Assembly: GCA_965603355.1 (NCBI GenBank)
Contig: CBFDCQ010000037.1
Span: 1-30,415, forward strand
Direction of reading: 5' to 3'
Length of the DNA stretch: 30,415 nt
Source of the DNA: CBFDCQ01 sp965603355
Lineage (GTDB): Bacteria > Hydrogenedentota > CAZGCA01 > CBFDCQ01
In this document: positions 24,391 through 30,415 of the stretch, piece by piece
Numbering within the stretch: position 1 is the first letter of the stretch
Layout: each line of letters opens with the position of its first letter
The notes under the pieces: generated by a model
Database searches by the model: none
Seen by the model: the letters and a program-made list of their open reading frames with translations, nothing else
What the model was told of the DNA's origin: nothing
Translations under genes and position numbers: made by a program

Positions 24391-26573
24391 TGCACTTCCT
24401 CCTGCCCTTGCTCCGAGTTCGCCCGCGCGTGCATCACGAGCTCATCTCCCCTCCGAGCACCACCTTCCTGCTGGTCTCTGATGAACGCGTCCGCAAACTC
24501 CTTTCGCTGTTGAAGGTCCTTAAGGGTGACTTTCGCCTCGGCACGCGTGTCGAACCTGCCGATCATCGCACGGTACCATTCGTCGCCGGCGGTTACGTCG
24601 GGCGGCCTGATCCATGCTGCGTTCAGCCCATCCTGCCGGAGTTTTCTAACGTAGTCGCCGGTGATCTTTTCGTTGCGTGCCGCAAACACCTGGACGGAGT
24701 AGCCACGTTGGTCAGGCTCAGGGGCCGCTGCCATCAACAGAGCTATGTTAGCGGGTCTTAGCACCGTTACTTCAACCACATCCCTTGCGACACTCGCTAT
24801 GACTGACGAGAAAGCTTCCGGATGTTCGACCCTATCAGACTCATCCAACGTTTCCGCCCGGTACTGCTGAGCGGGCGCTTCCGGGAGTTCCTCGATATAG
24901 GGTTGAGCCGACGATGGCGCAGTGTCCTGCCGGTCGGGGGGGACGGCCTCCTCCTCAAGCTCTGTCGGTGGCGGTTCGTATGCCTGACTGACGAGTTCCT
25001 CATCGAGCGCCCAAACGTTTTCGCCCATAATCAGTTCGCCGAAGTAGTCGTCGACAATATCGTGCTCGGTCGCCTCCGGCAGGGGTGGGGCAGCTCCTGC
25101 GGGATAGGCCGCAGCCGGTTCAGCCGTCATCTCCGATGGCTCCTCGGCGTGTGCCAACGAACCGCTCGGACGAAACGGCGGCGTTCGAACCATTTCAACC
25201 GGTCTCTCGCGCTTCCCGTAAAGCAGGCTTTCGCGCTCACCGGACATCTCCGCGACATTGTCGATGGTTTCGCGCATTGCTTCGTCCGGTTGCGGTCCTA
25301 TAATGTGCGGAGTTATCAGTACCACCAGTTCGCTCACGGTCTTGCTCTTCGTGGTCCTTCTGAAAAGGTGGCCCAGAAGCGGTATGTCTCCGAGCAGGGG
25401 CACCTTCGCGACCTGATCGGACGTTCTTTCCTGTATCAGCCCGCCGAGCACGACAGTCTGCCCGTCTTTGACGAGCATATACGTTGTCGCCTCCGCCGTG
25501 GATTCCGACGGGAGACCCAACGAGCTGATGCTGCCGTCGCTGACCTCCGGATGTATCTCAAGCATCACGATTCCGTCGGCGCTTATCCGTGGAGTAAGCG
25601 TTAGTTGCGTGCCGACATTGAGAAACTCCACGCTCTCGAGGCTGCTCGTTTGTGTAGTGGTGGTTATGCGATATCCAAGCTTGTCACCGATGATGATCTC
25701 GGCCTTCTGTTTGTCAACGGCAAGTATCTTCGGGTTCGCAAGAGTCTTCACATTTCCGACCTCGGCCAGCGCCTCTATGAAGGTCTCCGTATCCTCCGTC
25801 AGGATTCCTGCAAACATTCCCTGGGCGGTTTCCGGCAAAGCCGTGACATCCGCGGCGAACCCGCTGGTGAGCGCGCGGAATATCGTATTGCCATTAACTT
25901 TGGTGACACCGAGCTCCACGCCGAACGTGAGGCTGTCGTCATTGGCGATCTCAAGCAGCGTCGCTTCGATCAACACCTGTTTGGGCGCAACGTCCATCTG
26001 CTCCACCAGGGAGCTGATTCGGTCAAGGTAGGCCACACTATCCTCGACGAGCAGCGTAGACTCGATGTTGCTCACCACAGCCTTGCCTGCCGGCGAGGTG
26101 AACTGCTGGACTATGGTGAACGCCTCGCTCGGGTCCATGTAGTCCAACTTGAAGACTCTTATGTGCATGTCAGCCGTATCAAGAGGGAGTAGACCCTTTT
26201 CCAATGCCCCGGTAACGAGGATCACGTCCCCTTTGTACGTGGCCGTGCACCCGCTGACGTCCAGGATCGCGCGAAGCGCCTCCTCAAAAGTGACATCGTA
26301 AAGATTCAGGGATATCTCGCCGGTTACTTGAGGTCCTGCGACTATGCTGACGCGGCGTTTTACGGACAGCATTCGAAGCAGCTGCGCTATATCAATGTTG
26401 TCGACGTTTATTGTCAGGCGGCCATCTGTACAGATGACAGCCTGCGGCAACGCGTTCGAAGTCCGCTGCGGATCGGACACCGGTTCGACAGCGTCGACCA
26501 CCTGTTCGGCGGCGCAGCACAGCGCCGCCATCAAGAGCACACACGCAATGGAACTCGTTCTCCCGGTAATCAT
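24384..26573 (-). CDS. Type IV pilus/T2SS-type secretin with C-terminal SPOR domain
   Basis: Outer-membrane channel subunit of 729 residues. A signal peptide (1-22) is followed by an STN domain (about 46-122, LTINVDNIDIAQLLRML), an N1 secretin domain (about 136-196) and the secretin core (about 200-427) with VKTLANPKIL, KDGQTVVLGGLI and VPLLGDIPLLGHLF-VVLITPHII. After a long acidic Pro-rich linker (428-620) comes a domain that reads as SPOR (623-700: YSVQVFAARN, YVRKLRQDGLNAAW, WYRAMIGRFDTRAEA), which normally binds septal or denuded peptidoglycan. No AMIN domain, the usual peptidoglycan-binding part of PilQ, is seen at the N-terminus, so the SPOR may replace it. Overlaps its neighbours by 4 and 7 bases in the PilMNOP-like operon. 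Confidence 0.92.
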   Translation of the reverse strand: MITGRTSSIACVLLMAALCCAAEQVVDAVEPVSDPQRTSNALPQAVICTDGRLTINVDNIDIAQLLRMLSVKRRVSIVAGPQVTGEISLNLYDVTFEEALRAILDVSGCTATYKGDVILVTGALEKGLLPLDTADMHIRVFKLDYMDPSEAFTIVQQFTSPAGKAVVSNIESTLLVEDSVAYLDRISSLVEQMDVAPKQVLIEATLLEIANDDSLTFGVELGVTKVNGNTIFRALTSGFAADVTALPETAQGMFAGILTEDTETFIEALAEVGNVKTLANPKILAVDKQKAEIIIGDKLGYRITTTTQTSSLESVEFLNVGTQLTLTPRISADGIVMLEIHPEVSDGSISSLGLPSESTAEATTYMLVKDGQTVVLGGLIQERTSDQVAKVPLLGDIPLLGHLFRRTTKSKTVSELVVLITPHIIGPQPDEAMRETIDNVAEMSGERESLLYGKRERPVEMVRTPPFRPSGSLAHAEEPSEMTAEPAAAYPAGAAPPLPEATEHDIVDDYFGELIMGENVWALDEELVSQAYEPPPTELEEEAVPPDRQDTAPSSAQPYIEELPEAPAQQYRAETLDESDRVEHPEAFSSVIASVARDVVEVTVLRPANIALLMAAAPEPDQRGYSVQVFAARNEKITGDYVRKLRQDGLNAAWIRPPDVTAGDEWYRAMIGRFDTRAEAKVTLKDLQQRKEFADAFIRDQQEGGARRGDELVMHARANSEQGQEEVQW

Positions 26574-27154
26574 AGCGGGTCATCTCCCTTCATGTTGAGG
26601 ATTACGATGCCGCCGCCGTCGTCAAGAAAGGCGGCTCGTTCACGGATTCCGACTATCTTAAACGCACCAATCGTATCGTTTTCGGCGAACAATGTGTCGT
26701 CGATAAATGCCAATCTAGCGTTGCCGTCCATGAGAGTTGCCTGAAGCGTCAGGTCATCCAGGAATCTTGCCCTGGCTTGTTTGTCATCCGCGTCCTGTTC
26801 CTGCTGTCGCCCACGGCCAAGATCGCTTGCCGCGATTCGCAGCGGTGGTCCATACGGGTCAGCGAACGGGTCGCCAACCAGGTCCGGCAGCGAACCGGGT
26901 TCGCTCTCATCCTCAGACTCCATCTCGCCGATTTTGTCGAGAAGCTCCTGCACGCGACGCCGGGAATCCGCAGCCGTCACGCGCGGGTTGACCTGATCAT
27001 CTTCCACGGTCGGGACCGGTGCACCCTGAGCGGTTCCGCGACCCTTCAATCTGGCATTCAGCAGGAATATGAACGCGATTCCCAGGACAATGGCGAGCGG
27101 TATCTGCAGCTTAGCCGGAAGTACACGCTTCTTCTTTTTATTCTTGGATCTCAT
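26570..27154 (-). CDS. PilP/GspB-like pilus assembly protein
   Basis: Inner-membrane protein of about 194 residues in the position of PilP. A Lys-rich N-terminus (MRSKNKKKKR) and one TM helix (about 16-34) replace the lipoprotein signal of classical PilP. A disordered acidic middle follows, with VQELLDKIGEME as a short helix. The C-terminal ~55 residues (LQATLMDGNARLAFIDD, LFAENDTIGAFKIVGI, then a GGGIVIL strand) read as the small beta domain shared by PilP, MshK, GspB and GspC, which contacts the secretin N-domains. The ATG at 27154 overlaps the PilO stop by 17 bases; an ATG at 27175 is also in frame. It overlaps the secretin as ATGA. The assignment to this broad family is fair; the exact subfamily is open. 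Confidence 0.75.
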   Translation of the reverse strand: MRSKNKKKKRVLPAKLQIPLAIVLGIAFIFLLNARLKGRGTAQGAPVPTVEDDQVNPRVTAADSRRRVQELLDKIGEMESEDESEPGSLPDLVGDPFADPYGPPLRIAASDLGRGRQQEQDADDKQARARFLDDLTLQATLMDGNARLAFIDDTLFAENDTIGAFKIVGIRERAAFLDDGGGIVILNMKGDDPL

Positions 27155-27701
27155 CGCTGTTGTCCCTATATGCATAGATGCTCAGTGTTAGCGAGATGCG
27201 ACACAACCTGTCTTCGTCCACCTCGATCTTAATCCCTTCAATATTAGTAAGACGCGGCATCACGCGCAGTGCGTTGATGAACGTATAGACGTTCTTGAAT
27301 CGCCCCGTCGCATCAACAGCGACCGGCGCTTGCCGATACGAATCTTGCTCACTGACCTCGCCTGGTCGCACGTTGACAATAAGCACGTTGTTTTGCGTTG
27401 CAACCTCATTGATCTCTCTGAGAAAACCGTCCATGTCGAGGTCGTCCGGTATTCTCTTGTGCAGAAGCGCCAGCCGCGCCTTCACCTTCTCCGTGCGCGT
27501 CTCCGCCGTTTCGAGCGCTGCCCGCACTTCGTCTAATTGCGCCGCCTCCGCGGCGGCTTCATTAGTGCGCACGGCCAACTGCACGAACTCCCTGGAGTTC
27601 GCGCGACACACCCCCACGTATGCGAGAAACGCTACTAGGACTATCCCTGCGGCGCACATCGCGTCGAATGCGCCAAATCTGCGTTCCCTCACAGGTCTCA
27701 T
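27138..27701 (-). CDS. pilO: PilO-like pilus assembly protein
   Basis: Bitopic inner-membrane protein of about 187 residues. A short basic cytoplasmic start (MRPVRERR) and one TM helix (about 12-31, AMCAAGIVLVAFLAYVG) precede a coiled coil (45-85, AAQLDEVRAALETAETRTEK) and an alpha-beta domain with FLREINEVATQNNVLIVNV and FKNVYTFINALRVMPRL, typical of PilO. PilO pairs with PilN in the alignment subcomplex. The ATG at 27701 follows AAGAGGT at about six bases; a GTG at 27740 that overlaps the PilN stop as GTGA is an alternative start. The assignment rests on both sequence pattern and order. Confidence 0.85.
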   Translation of the reverse strand: MRPVRERRFGAFDAMCAAGIVLVAFLAYVGVCRANSREFVQLAVRTNEAAAEAAQLDEVRAALETAETRTEKVKARLALLHKRIPDDLDMDGFLREINEVATQNNVLIVNVRPGEVSEQDSYRQAPVAVDATGRFKNVYTFINALRVMPRLTNIEGIKIEVDEDRLCRISLTLSIYAYRDNSDEIQE

Positions 27702-27736
27702 CGCGGCACCTCTTAGTCCCGGCGTGTCCGCCGGTA

Positions 27737-28342
27737 TCACAAAAGCTTACCCTCGATCTCGAATCTCATCACGCTCGGCGCTCCGGGGTCTGCCTTTCTC
27801 AGTTCCGAGTAGTTCAGCTCAACGTCGTCGAAAAGCGCGGATCGCTCAAGCCTTGCCATGAAGTTCGCCAGCTCAAAGTTCGAAGGGGCATGCCCCTCCG
27901 CCCTAAAACTGATCTCAATGATATCCTGCTCCTCTTCCCTCCCTGCATTCTCACCGTCTTTCGGGTTGGGGCGGACCTTTACTTTGGTGAACGTGAGTTG
28001 TTCAAGCCACGCATTGCGTTGTGCCGCCTCGGCGATATCCGCCAGGACGTGTGCCCAATCCGGCTGTTCAGTCAGCTCGTTCGCCGTGCTGCGCTTTTGG
28101 GCGGCACGCTCGAGATCCTCCTGCAGTAACATAAGCGCCTCAGTGAGCGCCTGCTTTTCTGCAACTTGCCCTTCCAGAATCGCTAACTCATCCCTGGCTG
28201 TGGCGACGTTTTGCCTGATAGTGAGGGAATACGCGAGGATCAGCACGACGACTCCAACTCCAATGAAAAACCAGCGCATACACCTCGCGTGTCTGGCCAC
28301 TCGCTTGATCAAGTTATCCGGAAGCAGGTTTACGTAATCCAT
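27737..28342 (-). CDS. pilN: PilN-like pilus assembly protein
   Basis: Bitopic inner-membrane protein of 201 residues. It opens with MDYVNLLPDNL, the cytoplasmic NLLP motif by which PilN docks into PilM. A TM helix (about 24-41, FFIGVGVVVLILAYSL) leads to a coiled coil (45-85) and a ferredoxin-like domain with WLEQLTFTKV and an acidic insert (EEEQDI), ending VMRFEIEGKLL. The ATG at 28342 is preceded by GGAGGGG and lies four bases after the PilM stop; longer in-frame starts would run into pilM and are not needed. Works with PilM, PilO and the PilP-like protein. Confidence 0.87.
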   Translation of the reverse strand: MDYVNLLPDNLIKRVARHARCMRWFFIGVGVVVLILAYSLTIRQNVATARDELAILEGQVAEKQALTEALMLLQEDLERAAQKRSTANELTEQPDWAHVLADIAEAAQRNAWLEQLTFTKVKVRPNPKDGENAGREEEQDIIEISFRAEGHAPSNFELANFMARLERSALFDDVELNYSELRKADPGAPSVMRFEIEGKLL

Positions 28343-28346
28343 TTCC

Positions 28347-29459
28347 TCATCCCCTCCGCAGTGCCAGCCCGAGCGCAACGGCAAACGAGGCCCAGTTTCC
28401 GCCGAGGCGTTCCTCGAGGTCGCCGTTATCGGTGTTGACGGACATAAACGGGTCACCCACCTGAACTTCGAGGCCGGTTCTATCGTGCAAGAAATCCGGA
28501 AGCCCTTTCAGGTTCGCGCCTCCTCCGAAAAGGAGTCCCCGGTCAACCCTGGCCCTGCTGAATTGCGCCACAAAGTATTCCACGGAGCGCTTTACCTCTG
28601 ATGCAATATGACTGAGCTCTTCCTGACACAGCTCGTAAAGGACTGCGGGCATGTCCTTCGGGGAGATTCTCGTTCCGTCCGAGAAATCCGCACTCACCGT
28701 TCTGCGATGGTCAATGCCGTGGTTGCGCTTGAACATTTCGGCTTTGTCCCGGGTGAGCCCGAGCTTCTCGCAGATTGCATCCGTGAGAGTCCCGCCGCCC
28801 GTCTTGACGCTCCTGCTGAACAGCAGCTGACCCGAACGTGACACGCTGACAATGGTATCGCGCTCCCCCATTTCGACGGTAACGACAACTTCGTCGCGGT
28901 TGTCTCGGAGCATATGCTCTGCTGTCCTCAACACAGAGCAGGGTACGATATCTATGCAAACGCAGCGCAAGCCGGCGGATTCAAGCAGTGATATGTGCTC
29001 ACCGACCTTCTCTTTCGGAGCGGATATGAGGAGTACCTCCAGCTTTTCCTCCTCCTCGTCGCGTACCTTTCCGACAGTCAGAAAATCGAGCACAGCGTTT
29101 TCGGGAGGGTACGGCAGGTAACGTCTCGCTTCCTCCTGGACCGCGCTCCACACGGCCTCCTTGTCGTTCTCGTCAATGGTGGCCGGCAGATGGATCGGGC
29201 GTATCAGCACGTCCGTGCGTCGCAGAACAGTAGCCACGTTCCGCCCGGCAAAATGCTGTTCTTCGAGCATTCGCGTTATGGCCGAGAGGCGGGCGTGACC
29301 GTCCTGCTCACTGTCATCCTCGCCACACGACGGACACGCTACGCGCCCGGCAGCGTGAAGCTTCCACTCTCCTCTTCCGCCGGCGCGCAACTGAACCATT
29401 TTGGCGCCCGTCTCGCCAAGGTCGAGCCCTATCGGTGAGTAACCTTTTCGCAGTGCCAT
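28347..29459 (-). CDS. pilM: PilM-type actin-like ATPase of pilus assembly
   Basis: Cytoplasmic actin-fold protein of 370 residues that binds the PilN N-terminus at the inner face of the alignment complex. Seen: phosphate-1 motif IGLDLGETGAKMVQL (10-24), a LRRTDVLIRPIHLPA stretch and EEARRYLPYP in the middle, the TVEMGERDTIVSV phosphate-2-like segment, TGGGTLTDAI, and the adenosine-binding FGGGANLKGLPDFL toward the C-terminus. Length is close to the usual 350-370. An extra CPSCGEDD segment near residue 42 adds two cysteines. CAGGA lies about eight bases from the ATG at 29459. It starts the recognisable PilMNO(P)-secretin run. Confidence 0.92.
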   Translation of the reverse strand: MALRKGYSPIGLDLGETGAKMVQLRAGGRGEWKLHAAGRVACPSCGEDDSEQDGHARLSAITRMLEEQHFAGRNVATVLRRTDVLIRPIHLPATIDENDKEAVWSAVQEEARRYLPYPPENAVLDFLTVGKVRDEEEEKLEVLLISAPKEKVGEHISLLESAGLRCVCIDIVPCSVLRTAEHMLRDNRDEVVVTVEMGERDTIVSVSRSGQLLFSRSVKTGGGTLTDAICEKLGLTRDKAEMFKRNHGIDHRRTVSADFSDGTRISPKDMPAVLYELCQEELSHIASEVKRSVEYFVAQFSRARVDRGLLFGGGANLKGLPDFLHDRTGLEVQVGDPFMSVNTDNGDLEERLGGNWASFAVALGLALRRG

Positions 29460-29537
29460 GCTAGTGTCCTGCTCCCTGCCTATCTGTCAGGCGTATCAGT
29501 CTGCCTGTCTCGTACCGCTCTGTCGCCTTCAACTCAT

Positions 29538-30415
29538 TTATCCTCCTGCATTCGGCGCGATCGCGATCGTGATGGTCCTGTACTGCTCCCATCCGGTCAG
29601 TAAGAAGCTTGACGCGCCGCTGTCCCCGATAGCATCCTGCTGTTTATATGCTGCGCCACCGGAGCACGTGCCATTGCCATTGCTGCTCTTGTCCATGGTA
29701 ATGTCTGTGTGATCGGTAAGCCCCGTATCATCCACGTTGATATCATCATCGTCAAAACCGCCAATACGCAGGATCATCGTGTTGGCCACGGTTGTGGTTA
29801 CTGCAGGACTTGGTGGCGACGGATTGGCATCTCCGCCCAGTACCTGCGCCGCGTTTATTGGGTCGGCCTGGTCGTGGCCGGTGAACCGCATCATCCATCC
29901 GTAAGCCTCCTCGATTGAACCCCAGGTGAACTGATGCGTGGGCGACTCCGAAGCGTCCGCGAGCTTCCACCACACGCCCATAGTAACGCTCCAGTAGCCG
30001 ACGTCCTGGTCAATCTCAGACCAGCCTTCGCCCGCAGGCGCGGAGAGCGTTTCGTTATCGTCCGTGACGACCACCGCAATCAGCAGGTCGCCCTCGCTGG
30101 TCCCCGGGGGAATCGAGAGCGTGATGTCCTGTACGTTGCTCGGTCGTTTAGCCTCGGTGAACTCCTCGTATATGACGCGGTTACCCATGACGGTGATCGT
30201 CACTTCGTCGGAGCCCGTGAGGTTGCTGTCGTCCGCCGTCAGGCGCAGCACGTAGACACCGTCGGTGGAGAACTGGGCGGTGGTGTCGACCTGCGTGTCA
30301 TCTCCGAAGGTGACCGTCCCCGGACCGCTCGTCACGCTCCACAGGGTCGTGAACGCGGCCGGCGGGTCGGGCAGGCCGTCATCGGTGACCGTGCCGTCCA
30401 GGTCAACGGTATCCG
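29538..30415 (-). CDS. Surface protein with PKD-like and C-terminal beta-sandwich domain (5' end cut)
   Basis: C-terminal ~290 residues of a larger exported protein; the frame is open past the right edge, so the start is not visible. The first ~75 visible residues read as a PKD/cadherin-like repeat (VDLDGTVTDDGLPDPP, LWSVTSGPGTVTF, YVLRLTADD, VTITV) of the kind frequent in planctomycete-like surface proteins. The rest is a beta-rich domain (EGDLLIAVVVTDD, WWKLADASE, YGWMMRFTGHD, FDDDDINVDDTG, EQYRTITIAIAPN). It ends 78 bases before pilM on the same strand, so it may be part of the same unit and could be an adhesin or a substrate of the machine. No anchor motif is seen at the C-terminus. Confidence 0.8.
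   Translation of the reverse strand, partial: DTVDLDGTVTDDGLPDPPAAFTTLWSVTSGPGTVTFGDDTQVDTTAQFSTDGVYVLRLTADDSNLTGSDEVTITVMGNRVIYEEFTEAKRPSNVQDITLSIPPGTSEGDLLIAVVVTDDNETLSAPAGEGWSEIDQDVGYWSVTMGVWWKLADASESPTHQFTWGSIEEAYGWMMRFTGHDQADPINAAQVLGGDANPSPPSPAVTTTVANTMILRIGGFDDDDINVDDTGLTDHTDITMDKSSNGNGTCSGGAAYKQQDAIGDSGASSFLLTGWEQYRTITIAIAPNAGG

Overview
The window (about 30.4 kb, GC-rich) is bacterial chromosome of a didermal (outer-membrane) organism. A type IV pilus-type secretin and PilM/N/O proteins imply an outer membrane. The large MoxR/DUF58/BatA/VWA cluster with PKD-like surface domains resembles gene sets I associate with Planctomycetes, Verrucomicrobia and related candidate phyla. This placement is an inference; no rRNA or marker gene is present to settle it. 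I see no rRNA, tRNA, CRISPR array, transposase or phage gene.

Region 1 (1-15307, minus strand) is one long, tightly packed operon. In transcription order it encodes: a membrane coiled-coil protein with a Cys-rich insert; a Tat-type NHL-repeat lipoprotein; a giant VWA/glutamine-amidotransferase-fold membrane protein; a MoxR AAA+ ATPase; a DUF58 protein; a BatA-like VWA protein; an 843-residue exported membrane protein; an ABC ATPase; a double-length ABC-2 permease; and a second, paralogous permease running off the left edge. Junctions are mostly 4-bp or similar overlaps, and several starts look like TTG. A plausible sigma70 promoter lies at 15509-15537. Together the genes look like a MoxR-controlled envelope complex coupled to an ABC-2 exporter; the function is unknown.

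Region 2 (15308-16007) is a 700-bp divergent intergenic region with hairpins and promoter-like sites but no convincing gene.

Region 3 (16008-22314, plus strand) holds two tandem paralogues (one TM helix, a helical body and a GspG-like C-terminal domain), an acyl-CoA dehydrogenase, an SCP-2 lipid-binding protein with a clear intrinsic terminator, a CbbY-like HAD phosphatase and a YrrT-like methyltransferase.

Region 4 (22429-30415, minus strand) is a type IV pilus/type II secretion-like assembly operon. In transcription order it encodes: a PKD/beta-sandwich surface protein (cut by the right edge), PilM, PilN, PilO, a PilP/GspB-like protein, a secretin with an unusual C-terminal SPOR domain, a small TM/coiled-coil protein and an HDOD-GGDEF regulator. 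The most unusual items are the secretin-SPOR fusion with its small membrane partner, the Cys-rich insert and degenerate second VWA in the MoxR operon, and the duplicated GspG-tailed proteins.
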